This document shows, in pieces, positions 11,311-23,800 of a DNA stretch of 64,000 nucleotides (position 1 is the stretch's first letter; every line of letters begins with the position of its first letter). This DNA comes from Orbicella faveolata. Lineage: Eukaryota > Cnidaria > Anthozoa > Scleractinia > Merulinidae. The DNA lies in the NCBI RefSeq assembly GCF_002042975.1, contig NW_018149603.1, positions 295,994 through 359,993 on the forward strand. The letters run 5' to 3'. The position numbers were made by a program, and so were the translations under genes. Under the pieces are notes generated by a model that was not told the origin of the DNA, ran no database searches, and saw only the letters and a program-made list of their open reading frames with translations.

Positions 11311-11872
11311 TGTGTGTGATTCAAAAAGGACGGGATGCAACATCTCACATAAATCTTAACTGCACTGCGTATCATGGTGTATTTGATGACGAGAAAATTA
11401 TTCATGTAAATGAAACATTTAGAGAAAACCTTCACAATCTATTCGTGAGGATAAAAAAAATCACTTAACCAAATAATTTGACGGAAAAATTAGTTTAGGG
11501 TGACCGTGTTTAAAACTTTATTCAAATAAATACGTTTTGATGTACCCATTACAAGAAACATTATCATTGCATAAGTTGTTACGTAGTTTTAGTACGTTTC
11601 CAAAACGTTAGAAAGGAAAAAAAATACAATTAGGAACAAAACCACACTACTTTCAAGTGTTAAATAAAACCATGTTAAGTTTGATTTGTTTCCAAAACTA
11701 ACTATGGACGTTTCTATAGCAGCATATGCATTACTTTAGAATATCCATGCATCCAAAGATCTATAAACCATACAAAGTTGATTACGACAACACATCCTAA
11801 TTATCAGAGTTCTTATATATCGCCCAGATTACATGTTAATCACAAAATGTAACACGGCCTTTTCCTCAGTTG

Positions 11873-11878
11873 TTTATT
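11873..11878 (-). terminator. Poly(A) signal AATAAA, CRYZ (copy 1)
   Basis: AATAAA on the minus strand about 75 bp after the CRYZ stop codon at 11952. Duplicate of the site at 17779-17784. Confidence 0.5.
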
Positions 11879-11951
11879 GTGTCATTTCATTTTAATGCAC
11901 CACATTAAAAACATAGGGTATTCATACATTAGAAACACACATACAATTATT

Positions 11952-14900
11952 CTACTGTGGCAGCAACACCAACTTTCCTTTTGCACCTTTGCCTTCTATA
12001 ATATCTCTGTGTGCATCTGAAGCTTGGCTCAGCTGATATTCATGTCCAACAACTGGACTCAGAAAACCTGCCTGCAGCCCGGCTGATATTGCATACGTCA
12101 TTTCGTGGCGCTCACCCTATAAAATTCAGTTCACAGCTTTTAAAACAGCACAGAGGGTAAATTGAAGAAAACAATTTTCTGCTACTCTAGGCGGTAAACC
12201 GCTGTATAATTCCACAGTAAATTTATAAACTAGTTTTGGATGGAATAATATATAAACTAGGTCCTTGTCCTGAAATATTATAATGTTACTTTACTATATA
12301 TCTCGGTTACTACGCACACTGTGATTGGTCTCTTTCGCGGGCCGTGTGCTACTGTAACCCACTGGGCAAAATCATGATTAGCCGGGTGATCTAACAACCC
12401 GTAACTTCACTTATCTCATCCATCAGAGAATTTGAGAAATATATATGTTACTATATGCTTCCAGTTGTGTACCTCACTAGCTTGGCCTAACATAACACCA
12501 ATGATGTTAGACTCCTTGGCCATGGTTTCTCTTGGATTTATTTCAATCGTTCCTCTATTACCGACAACCTGAAAAATTTTAATGTTTCATACCGTTAAAT
12601 ACCACATCACATATAAGCTTTATCAAAATCTGCACATTTGTATAAGAGGCTATTCTATACATTAAAATTCAAACTTGGCTCTGAGGCTTAGGGAATAAAA
12701 CAAAACTAGTCATGTTGAGGTTGTGGAATGAATGGATAAGTTATTCTGTTTCATTCCAATAAGCCTCGGAGCCAGACGACTGTTAGACATAATTTTTTTT
12801 TTCTTTTAATTTTAACATTTCAATGGTATGTTTGTTGTTGTTCATTGTAACCAGATTTGTTATATCACTGACTTGTCAGGCGGTAAAACCTAACACTAAA
12901 AGGCGTTTAAGATGAGCAAATTAAATCCTTTTTGCTGAGGCTAATTCGGCGAGTCTTTTCAAAAGCAAATGGCATTAAGACGGAATCCACCAGAAGTTCG
13001 AGCAACAAGTGGACAAAAACCTAGTACCAAGGTTATTTACATCGTATTGCAAACTTCTGTACGACTGTTTTAAATATCGTCTCAAAAAAAAAAAATCATT
13101 TCTAGCAACACCAAATGTCGAAAACAAATGTTGAACTTTGTACGAAACACTTGAAAGTACTGGTGAAATGAAACGGAGGATGAAATTTTACCTGCGTTTG
13201 CACAGTTTCTCTGAACTTTGAAATTTCTTTTCTCTCGTTCCTATGGGAAATTGTTTTCGGTCTTATTTCAGGCAACTATTAATATCTTTAGCTTTACGAA
13301 AATGTAAACAGTACTGTAAAATACTTAAAATTATTCTCTGGTACCAGATTTTTGTCCACTAAAAACTAAAATTGCTCGATTTTCTATCAGATTTCGTCTT
13401 AATCTCTTTTTAATGATATTCCCTCGCATTAGCGCCATTGCAAGCCAGTTCTGGACACTCCAATCTGATACCGAGAATACGGAAATGGTCAATTACCCCT
13501 ATGCGCCCCTTGTTTGCCACAAGCTTGAGATCTTTCGATAAACTGGCATTTGCTAACATTTCTACGATGACATCTGCACCACGAGCGTCAGTTGCATCCT
13601 GAAAAAATAAACAATAAAATATCATTTGCAATTTATAATGACATGCAGATGTATGACTGACAAGTATAACTTTGAGAAAATGAGACTTATATACACAATA
13701 CATGTATGTTATAGACAAAATACCAGGAGGTGAAAAGCTATTTGCAGAATGCACATGCATTTCTATAACACAACTGGCTTACTAGCATTTTGTAAAATTA
13801 TCAATATTTATCATGTCTTTCACTATCAGTAATCAGCACCATGCCATATCAGTGCAAAAAAAAACTATACTCCTCCATAAAACAAGACGTGTATAGGTAG
13901 CACGTAATTATGTGCCTATTAGGTACAACTTTAAACTCAGTACCAGAATATTCTGAACGTATCCATCTTGTCTGTGATTAAACACTTGTGAAGCCCCAGC
14001 TTGTTTCACTACCTCTTCACCTTCAGCAGTTCCTGCCGTTCCCAGAACCTTCATTCCATAAGCTTTGGCTAGTTGCACTGCAGCTAAGCCAACCTAAAAG
14101 ACCAGCGGTAACAACAATTGATAAATGTTCCCCTACTGATTTTAAAATTCTCACTTCAAATAATCTTAATAAAAATACAACTATAAAATATATATTCTGG
14201 TTTTTCTTCATGCACGTATCATTGATCATCTAAGGCATGACTTAAATAAAACTATTTTTCTAGCATCATGATCACAATAGCCACTAGCAATAAATTAATC
14301 AGGCTTAGTTAATCCTTGTGTGCATAGAAACTTTTGATATTAGCGTTTCTTTACTCCTACGAAATTAGTTTTTTAAAGTACATTAAAAGTGTAGTAAAAG
14401 CACGTAGAACTTAGCAACTGCAGAATAATTGCACACTGTACATGTCTGTTACTGTATGCAGAACACCTCTCATGTGTGCTATAAAAAGCTTAATAATTTT
14501 CAGTACGTACTCCGCCACTAGCTCCATGTATTAGCACCGTCTCTCCAGCCTTGGCATGTAGCCTGCGTGTAAGAGACCCGGTGTGAGTTACTATAACGAT
14601 AAGATTCTGGAATTACAGCATTTTCATTAATATTTAATGTAAGAGAACGCTGCGGTAACAAAACTAGTTGTTTCCCTAACAGGCTCGTCAGTGGTTTAGC
14701 AGTAATTTGTTTAAACCAAACAATGCACACAAGTAGTATGTACATACTCACTTTAGCCCTTTCTTACATAACATTATTTGTGACCGCAACAGTAGACTTA
14801 TTTCTTTTTATAAGGTTAACTACTGTATACCACACCTTTGGAATAATGCTCTGTATGCTGTGTAGTAAGGTACATAAATGGCTGCTCCTTGGCTGAAGGA

Positions 14901-14999
14901 AACACTGTCTGGCATGAGGTGAACACTGCTGGCATTACACAAAGCAAACTCTGCATATGTCCCTGTTAAGCTGCCGCATACATAGACACGGTCTCCTTC
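11952..14999 (-). CDS. CRYZ: CRYZ exons 3-8, duplicated representation without exons 1-2
   Basis: Exons at 14999-14836, 14562-14511, 14093-13944, 13598-13497, 12568-12473 and 12116-11952 repeat exons 3-8 of the complete gene (17858-20905) at an offset of 5906. All splice sites and the TAG stop are intact and I found no coding difference except the silent-looking or single T/C change near 12510 in exon 7. Exons 1-2 are absent because the sequence runs into the N gap after about 1.8 kb of intron 2. This is most likely the same gene seen twice, not a second gene. Do not count it as a paralogue without read-depth evidence. Confidence 0.85.
12675..12776. mobile_element. Short MITE with 'ggctctgaggctta' inverted ends (copy 1)
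   Basis: The left end ttggctctgaggctta and the reverse complement of the right end gtctggctccgaggctta match. It lies in a CRYZ intron. The copy at 18581-18682 is its duplicate; a diverged independent copy is at 24212-24281. Confidence 0.5.
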
Positions 15000-15243
15000 C
15001 TGGTGGAAAAATTTTCCATAATTATATTTGTATGATAAAAGATCATAGCTTAAAAAAGGGTAATATTAGAAAGACAGACGAAATAAGCTTAACTATGGAG
15101 TTTGTCTCTGGCTTGCTGAGAGATTAGACTTATGAAATGACTATATGTACAAACACGTTGTTTTAACCTGTAGATTGGACTAGGAGTACGATATTGAGTA
15201 CGAGTACGATTTTTGAATTTCAAACCAAGACATTTCCAGAGAC

Positions 15244-16532
15244 TTTGCTAACAAGTTAGCATGTAGCATGGTAACTTGTTAAAATTTTGGCATGGTAACA
15301 TGCTAAGGTGTTAGAATGCTACATGCTGATATGTTACCATGTATATTCCATGCTAACGTGTTCGCATGTAGCATGGAACTGAACTTGCTGACATGTTAGC
15401 ATGCTAACATGCCAAGGTGATAGTATGCTACCTAATAATATGTTAGCATGTTAGTAAGTTAACCTGCTACATGCTAACATGTTAGCATGTAGCATGTTAA
15501 CTTGCTAACATGTTAGCATTTTACCACGCTGACATCATTGCTGACATGCTACCACGTTAGCATGTTAACTTCCTAAAATGTTAGCATGTAGCATGCTGAC
15601 ATGTAGCATAATTACAGCATGCTAACATATTAGCATGTAGCATGCTAACATGTTAGTATGCTAACAGGCATACATGTTAGAATGTTAGTTGTCTGTCTCG
15701 CTAACATGTTAGCATGCTACGTGCTAAAATGTTAGCATGCTTACATGCTAACATGTCAGTATGCTAAAATGCTATCAGGTTAGCAGTCTAACACGTTAGC
15801 ATTTACAATGTAGCATGCTAACTTGCTAGCATGTTAGCATGCTAAGATGCTACATGTTAATATGTTAGCATGTTTGCACATAGCATGCTAACATGGTAAC
15901 ATGCTAGCAGGCTGACGTTCCTATGTTCGCATGCTGACATGTTAGCATGTTAGCATACTAACAGGTAAGCATATAGTAGCATGCTAACATGTTAGCATAT
16001 AGCATGCTAACATATTAGCATGCAGCAAGCTAACATGTTAGTATGGTAACATGCTAACATGTAGCATGTTAGCATGCTACATGCTAAGATGTTATTATGC
16101 TAACATGCTAGCATATAGCATGCTAACATGTGAGCCTGCTAGCATGTAGCAGGCTAACATGTTATCATGTGAGCATGTTAACATGCTAACATAATAGAAT
16201 CCTACATCATAACATGCATAACATGCTAACATGCTAACATGTCAGCGTACTAACATGTTAGGAAGTAGTATGCTAGCATGCTATCATGTTAGCATATACA
16301 TGTGGCATACAAGCACGTTAGCATAAGGTGTCTTAGGTTTGTGACCTTTCTGTTTAAATTTATGTTGTTATGTCACTGGTGTGAAAGTGGAATTTATAGC
16401 ACACGAGACAACAAGAACACATCTCAACAACGCATGCTAGCAGGCTAACATGCTAACATCTTAGCATGCAGCATGTTAACATAACAAAATATTAGGATGT
16501 AGCATGCTAACATGTTATCATGCTAACATGTT
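15244..16532. repeat. Palindromic GCTAACATGTTAGC/TAGCATG array (copy 1)
   Basis: About 1.3 kb of degenerate short units built from catgctaacatgttagcatgtagc words. The 14-mer GCTAACATGTTAGC is its own reverse complement and occurs many times, so either strand can fold on itself. A non-repetitive island of about 105 bp (16325-16430) interrupts it. It lies in CRYZ intron 2. Units vary in length and sequence, unlike a clean microsatellite. Confidence 0.9.
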
Positions 16533-16834
16533 TTTTTGTCTGATTCTTTAGGTATAGATGGCAAAATTAAAGCTGCAGCTTTCTACTTCAACAATAAAGC
16601 TGCAAAAGTTCAAAATACTGAAAAAATAAAAAAAAACATACTCCATGTTTCCATCAAGTTATAGAAATATGAGTGGAAGTTTGGGAGAACGAGAAATGCT
16701 GTGGGAACAACAGCCGAGAGGCAAGTGTTCCCACAGCTTTTTTCTGTGTTTTTATAACTCAATAGAAATATACAGAACATCTTTTCTTTTTCTTCTAGAA
16801 AATACTGTGACAAAAAAAAAAAAAAAAAAAAAAA

Positions 16835-17032
16835 NNNNNNNNNNNNNNNNNNNNNNNNNNNNNNNNNNNNNNNNNNNNNNNNNNNNNNNNNNNNNNNNNN
16901 NNNNNNNNNNNNNNNNNNNNNNNNNNNNNNNNNNNNNNNNNNNNNNNNNNNNNNNNNNNNNNNNNNNNNNNNNNNNNNNNNNNNNNNNNNNNNNNNNNNN
17001 NNNNNNNNNNNNNNNNNNNNNNNNNNNNNNNN
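16835..17032. other. Assembly gap (198 N)
   Basis: A run of N follows a 23-base poly(A). The sequence after the gap restarts at a point already seen at 11127, so the true gap is probably negative (an overlap). Confidence 0.98.
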
Positions 17033-17778
17033 ACTTCGTCATCGTCCCCAGCATTCCACTCTCCTTTCCACTCTCCTCTCCAGCATTACTCTCCTTTGCG
17101 TAATTTATTTATTTATATAACTTTTACATCTTTCACCTTAGTTGTAACATAATTGGTTACCTAAAACTGATTTAAAATTCAGTGTCTAATAAAGTTACCA
17201 TTACTACAGTTCATTTTGTGTGTGATTCAAAAAGGACGGGATGCAACATCTCACATAAATCTTAACTGCACTGCGTATCATGGTGTATTTGATGACGAGA
17301 AAATTATTCATGTAAATGAAACATTTAGAGAAAACCTTCACAATCTATTCGTGAGGATAAAAAAAATCACTTAACCAAATAATTTGACGGAAAAATTAGT
17401 TTAGGGTGACCGTGTTTAAAACTTTATTCAAATAAATACGTTTTGATGTACCCATTACAAGAAACATTATCATTGCATAAGTTGTTACGTAGTTTTAGTA
17501 CGTTTCCAAAACGTTAGAAAGGAAAAAAAATACAATTAGGAACAAAACCACACTACTTTCAAGTGTTAAATAAAACCATGTTAAGTTTGATTTGTTTCCA
17601 AAACTAACTATGGACGTTTCTATAGCAGCATATGCATTACTTTAGAATATCCATGCATCCAAAGATCTATAAACCATACAAAGTTGATTACGACAACACA
17701 TCCTAATTATCAGAGTTCTTATATATCGCCCAGATTACATGTTAATCACAAAATGTAACACGGCCTTTTCCTCAGTTG

Positions 17779-17784
17779 TTTATT
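17779..17784 (-). terminator. Poly(A) signal AATAAA, CRYZ
   Basis: Canonical hexamer on the minus strand about 75 bp past the CRYZ stop codon. The cleavage site is not determined. Confidence 0.5.
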
Positions 17785-17857
17785 GTGTCATTTCATTTTA
17801 ATGCACCACATTAAAAACATAGGGTATTCATACATTAGAAACACACATACAATTATT

Positions 17858-20800
17858 CTACTGTGGCAGCAACACCAACTTTCCTTTTGCACCTTTGCCT
17901 TCTATAATATCTCTGTGTGCATCTGAAGCTTGGCTCAGCTGATATTCATGTCCAACAACTGGACTCAGAAAACCTGCCTGCAGCCCGGCTGATATTGCAT
18001 ACGTCATTTCGTGGCGCTCACCCTATAAAATTCAGTTCACAGCTTTTAAAACAGCACAGAGGGTAAATTGAAGAAAACAATTTTCTGCTACTCTAGGCGG
18101 TAAACCGCTGTATAATTCCACAGTAAATTTATAAACTAGTTTTGGATGGAATAATATATAAACTAGGTCCTTGTCCTGAAATATTATAATGTTACTTTAC
18201 TATATATCTCGGTTACTACGCACACTGTGATTGGTCTCTTTCGCGGGCCGTGTGCTACTGTAACCCACTGGGCAAAATCATGATTAGCCGGGTGATCTAA
18301 CAACCCGTAACTTCACTTATCTCATCCATCAGAGAATTTGAGAAATATATATGTTACTATATGCTTCCAGTTGTGTACCTCACTAGCTTGGCCTAACATA
18401 ACACCAATGATGCTAGACTCCTTGGCCATGGTTTCTCTTGGATTTATTTCAATCGTTCCTCTATTACCGACAACCTGAAAAATTTTAATGTTTCATACCG
18501 TTAAATACCACATCACATATAAGCTTTATCAAAATCTGCACATTTGTATAAGAGGCTATTCTATACATTAAAATTCAAACTTGGCTCTGAGGCTTAGGGA
18601 ATAAAACAAAACTAGTCATGTTGAGGTTGTGGAATGAATGGATAAGTTATTCTGTTTCATTCCAATAAGCCTCGGAGCCAGACGACTGTTAGACATAATT
18701 TTTTTTTTCTTTTAATTTTAACATTTCAATGGTATGTTTGTTGTTGTTCATTGTAACCAGATTTGTTATATCACTGACTTGTCAGGCGGTAAAACCTAAC
18801 ACTAAAAGGCGTTTAAGATGAGCAAATTAAATCCTTTTTGCTGAGGCTAATTCGGCGAGTCTTTTCAAAAGCAAATGGCATTAAGACGGAATCCACCAGA
18901 AGTTCGAGCAACAAGTGGACAAAAACCTAGTACCAAGGTTATTTACATCGTATTGCAAACTTCTGTACGACTGTTTTAAATATCGTCTCAAAAAAAAAAA
19001 ATCATTTCTAGCAACACCAAATGTCGAAAACAAATGTTGAACTTTGTACGAAACACTTGAAAGTACTGGTGAAATGAAACGGAGGATGAAATTTTACCTG
19101 CGTTTGCACAGTTTCTCTGAACTTTGAAATTTCTTTTCTCTCGTTCCTATGGGAAATTGTTTTCGGTCTTATTTCAGGCAACTATTAATATCTTTAGCTT
19201 TACGAAAATGTAAACAGTACTGTAAAATACTTAAAATTATTCTCTGGTACCAGATTTTTGTCCACTAAAAACTAAAATTGCTCGATTTTCTATCAGATTT
19301 CGTCTTAATCTCTTTTTAATGATATTCCCTCGCATTAGCGCCATTGCAAGCCAGTTCTGGACACTCCAATCTGATACCGAGAATACGGAAATGGTCAATT
19401 ACCCCTATGCGCCCCTTGTTTGCCACAAGCTTGAGATCTTTCGATAAACTGGCATTTGCTAACATTTCTACGATGACATCTGCACCACGAGCGTCAGTTG
19501 CATCCTGAAAAAATAAACAATAAAATATCATTTGCAATTTATAATGACATGCAGATGTATGACTGACAAGTATAACTTTGAGAAAATGAGACTTATATAC
19601 ACAATACATGTATGTTATAGACAAAATACCAGGAGGTGAAAAGCTATTTGCAGAATGCACATGCATTTCTATAACACAACTGGCTTACTAGCATTTTGTA
19701 AAATTATCAATATTTATCATGTCTTTCACTATCAGTAATCAGCACCATGCCATATCAGTGCAAAAAAAAACTATACTCCTCCATAAAACAAGACGTGTAT
19801 AGGTAGCACGTAATTATGTGCCTATTAGGTACAACTTTAAACTCAGTACCAGAATATTCTGAACGTATCCATCTTGTCTGTGATTAAACACTTGTGAAGC
19901 CCCAGCTTGTTTCACTACCTCTTCACCTTCAGCAGTTCCTGCCGTTCCCAGAACCTTCATTCCATAAGCTTTGGCTAGTTGCACTGCAGCTAAGCCAACC
20001 TAAAAGACCAGCGGTAACAACAATTGATAAATGTTCCCCTACTGATTTTAAAATTCTCACTTCAAATAATCTTAATAAAAATACAACTATAAAATATATA
20101 TTCTGGTTTTTCTTCATGCACGTATCATTGATCATCTAAGGCATGACTTAAATAAAACTATTTTTCTAGCATCATGATCACAATAGCCACTAGCAATAAA
20201 TTAATCAGGCTTAGTTAATCCTTGTGTGCATAGAAACTTTTGATATTAGCGTTTCTTTACTCCTACGAAATTAGTTTTTTAAAGTACATTAAAAGTGTAG
20301 TAAAAGCACGTAGAACTTAGCAACTGCAGAATAATTGCACACTGTACATGTCTGTTACTGTATGCAGAACACCTCTCATGTGTGCTATAAAAAGCTTAAT
20401 AATTTTCAGTACGTACTCCGCCACTAGCTCCATGTATTAGCACCGTCTCTCCAGCCTTGGCATGTAGCCTGCGTGTAAGAGACCCGGTGTGAGTTACTAT
20501 AACGATAAGATTCTGGAATTACAGCATTTTCATTAATATTTAATGTAAGAGAACGCTGCGGTAACAAAACTAGTTGTTTCCCTAACAGGCTCGTCAGTGG
20601 TTTAGCAGTAATTTGTTTAAACCAAACAATGCACACAAGTAGTATGTACATACTCACTTTAGCCCTTTCTTACATAACATTATTTGTGACCGCAACAGTA
20701 GACTTATTTCTTTTTATAAGGTTAACTACTGTATACCACACCTTTGGAATAATGCTCTGTATGCTGTGTAGTAAGGTACATAAATGGCTGCTCCTTGGCT

Positions 20801-23800
20801 GAAGGAAACACTGTCTGGCATGAGGTGAACACTGCTGGCATTACACAAAGCAAACTCTGCATATGTCCCTGTTAAGCTGCCGCATACATAGACACGGTCT
20901 CCTTCCTGGTGGAAAAATTTTCCATAATTATATTTGTATGATAAAAGATCATAGCTTAAAAAAGGGTAATATTAGAAAGACAGACGAAATAAGCTTAACT
21001 ATGGAGTTTGTCTCTGGCTTGCTGAGAGATTAGACTTATGAAATGACTATATGTACAAACACGTTGTTTTAACCTGTAGATTGGACTAGGAGTACGATAT
21101 TGAGTACGAGTACGATTTTTGAATTTCAAACCAAGACATTTCCAGAGACTTTGCTAACAAGTTAGCATGTAGCATGGTAACTTGTTAAAATTTTGGCATG
21201 GTAACATGCTAAGGTGTTAGAATGCTACATGCTGATATGTTACCATGTATATTCCATGCTAACGTGTTCGCATGTAGCATGGAACTGAACTTGCTGACAT
21301 GTTAGCATGCTAACATGCCAAGGTGATAGTATGCTACCTAATAATATGTTAGCATGTTAGTAAGTTAACCTGCTACATGCTAACATGTTAGCATGTAGCA
21401 TGTTAACTTGCTAACATGTTAGCATTTTACCACGCTGACATCATTGCTGACATGCTACCACGTTAGCATGTTAACTTCCTAAAATGTTAGCATGTAGCAT
21501 GCTGACATGTAGCATAATTACAGCATGCTAACATATTAGCATGTAGCATGCTAACATGTTAGTATGCTAACAGGCATACATGTTAGAATGTTAGTTGTCT
21601 GTCTCGCTAACATGTTAGCATGCTACGTGCTAAAATGTTAGCATGCTTACATGCTAACATGTCAGTATGCTAAAATGCTATCAGGTTAGCAGTCTAACAC
21701 GTTAGCATTTACAATGTAGCATGCTAACTTGCTAGCATGTTAGCATGCTAAGATGCTACATGTTAATATGTTAGCATGTTTGCACATAGCATGCTAACAT
21801 GGTAACATGCTAGCAGGCTGACGTTCCTATGTTCGCATGCTGACATGTTAGCATGTTAGCATACTAACAGGTAAGCATATAGTAGCATGCTAACATGTTA
21901 GCATATAGCATGCTAACATATTAGCATGCAGCAAGCTAACATGTTAGTATGGTAACATGCTAACATGTAGCATGTTAGCATGCTACATGCTAAGATGTTA
22001 TTATGCTAACATGCTAGCATATAGCATGCTAACATGTGAGCCTGCTAGCATGTAGCAGGCTAACATGTTATCATGTGAGCATGTTAACATGCTAACATAA
22101 TAGAATCCTACATCATAACATGCATAACATGCTAACATGCTAACATGTCAGCGTACTAACATGTTAGGAAGTAGTATGCTAGCATGCTATCATGTTAGCA
22201 TATACATGTGGCATACAAGCACGTTAGCATAAGGTGTCTTAGGTTTGTGACCTTTCTGTTTAAATTTATGTTGTTATGTCACTGGTGTGAAAGTGGAATT
22301 TATAGCACACGAGACAACAAGAACACATCTCAACAACGCATGCTAGCAGGCTAACATGCTAACATCTTAGCATGCAGCATGTTAACATAACAAAATATTA
22401 GGATGTAGCATGCTAACATGTTATCATGCTAACATGTTTTTTTGTCTGATTCTTTAGGTATAGATGGCAAAATTAAAGCTGCAGCTTTCTACTTCAACAA
22501 TAAAGCTGCAAAAGTTCAAAATACTGAAAAAATAAAAAAAAACATACTCCATGTTTCCATCAAGTTATAGAAATATGAGTGGAAGTTTGGGAGAACGAGA
22601 AATGCTGTGGGAACAACAGCCGAGAGGCAAGTGTTCCCACAGCTTTTTTCTGTGTTTTTATAACTCAATAGAAATATACAGAACATCTTTTCTTTTTCTT
22701 CTAGAAAATACTGTGACAAAAAAAAAAAAAAAAAAGAAAACAACTTTTTTACTTTGATCATCACAATGTAAATTCTCTTTGCTCACATGATCATAAATTA
22801 CAATTCTGTTATCAGAAAGGTTTCACAGCATCTTGTGACTCACTTTGACTTGCTTAACATCCTCTCCCACAGTGTGCACCACTCCAGCACCATCAGAACC
22901 TGGTGTGTAGGGAAGGGTTGGCTTCCTGGCATAAGTTCCACTTCTGATATAGGTATCAACAGGATTAACGCCAGCTGCCTTGATTTTAACCAATACCTAA
23001 TAACATAAACATAACAGAAAGTAGGTTCTGCCTGCTATAATCCACAAAATTTGGAAAGCTTATTTCTGAAAACAGTTTCCATTAAGCTTCAAGGTATAAA
23101 ATTACTATTAGCTTCAAGGTACAAAATTACTAAGCTTCAAGGTATAAAATTACTGCCATGTTTACTTTATGGTTACCACAATGAATTGCCACATTACCAC
23201 CTCATGTGAGATCTAAATTACAAGCAGAAGATTTCAAGGAACCATACATAAAAGTACTAGTTGAAATTCATGTTGCGGATCGATGACCTCAGTGTAAAAG
23301 CCCAAGGCTATGCAATAATTAAAAATAAAATAAAATACCCCATCAAGCTTTGCAAAGACAAGTAATTGGCACCACATGAGAAATTTTCAAGCCAGAAATA
23401 CATTATTTTATTCATTCTGTCTTTTAATTTCTCTTAGGTTAGTTTTTTTTTGGAGTGGAGGGGCTGGTTTTCAAGACAGCAAAATTCCATTAAATCTGCT
23501 CTACGTGTTAGGTACCCATATGTAGTTTGGTCAAATTACACAGGCCCACATCCTCATATAGTATATTGTCAAAATTATATTATTTTTTTTATCACTGAAA
23601 CTGATTGACAATGAGCAGAAATTACTTTCTATATTCTAAGACAACATGCAGAATGACAGCAAGAATAAATATCACTTCCTCTACAAACACGGATGGAACT
23701 CACACCAACTATCAACTTCAACTTTTATTGCTTCCATCATCCAGTGCATTTGCCAAGCTTATGTCTAAACTGATTCTTGCAATATGGGGTCGACAGAAAA

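Larger units (their letters stand above)
11127..16834. repeat. 5.7-kb duplicate, copy 1 (probable contig overlap)
   Basis: Nearly base-for-base identical to 17033-22735 at a constant offset of 5906. The only substitution I found is T in gatgTtagac near 12510 versus C near 18416, apart from poly(A) length at the right end (23 A before the gap versus 18 A in copy 2). Copy 1 runs from unique sequence on its left to the N gap on its right. Introns, the repeat array and MITEs are all shared, as expected for one locus present twice in the assembly. Confidence 0.95.
17033..22735. repeat. 5.7-kb duplicate, copy 2
   Basis: Same as 11127-16829 (offset 5906). This copy continues on its right into unique sequence holding CRYZ exons 2 and 1, so it is the copy that belongs to the complete gene. 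Confidence 0.95.

Noticed and set aside
11952-14999. A third, separate CRYZ gene
   Set aside because: The exons and introns are base-identical to the complete gene apart from one site and end at an N gap, so an assembly overlap is the better explanation.
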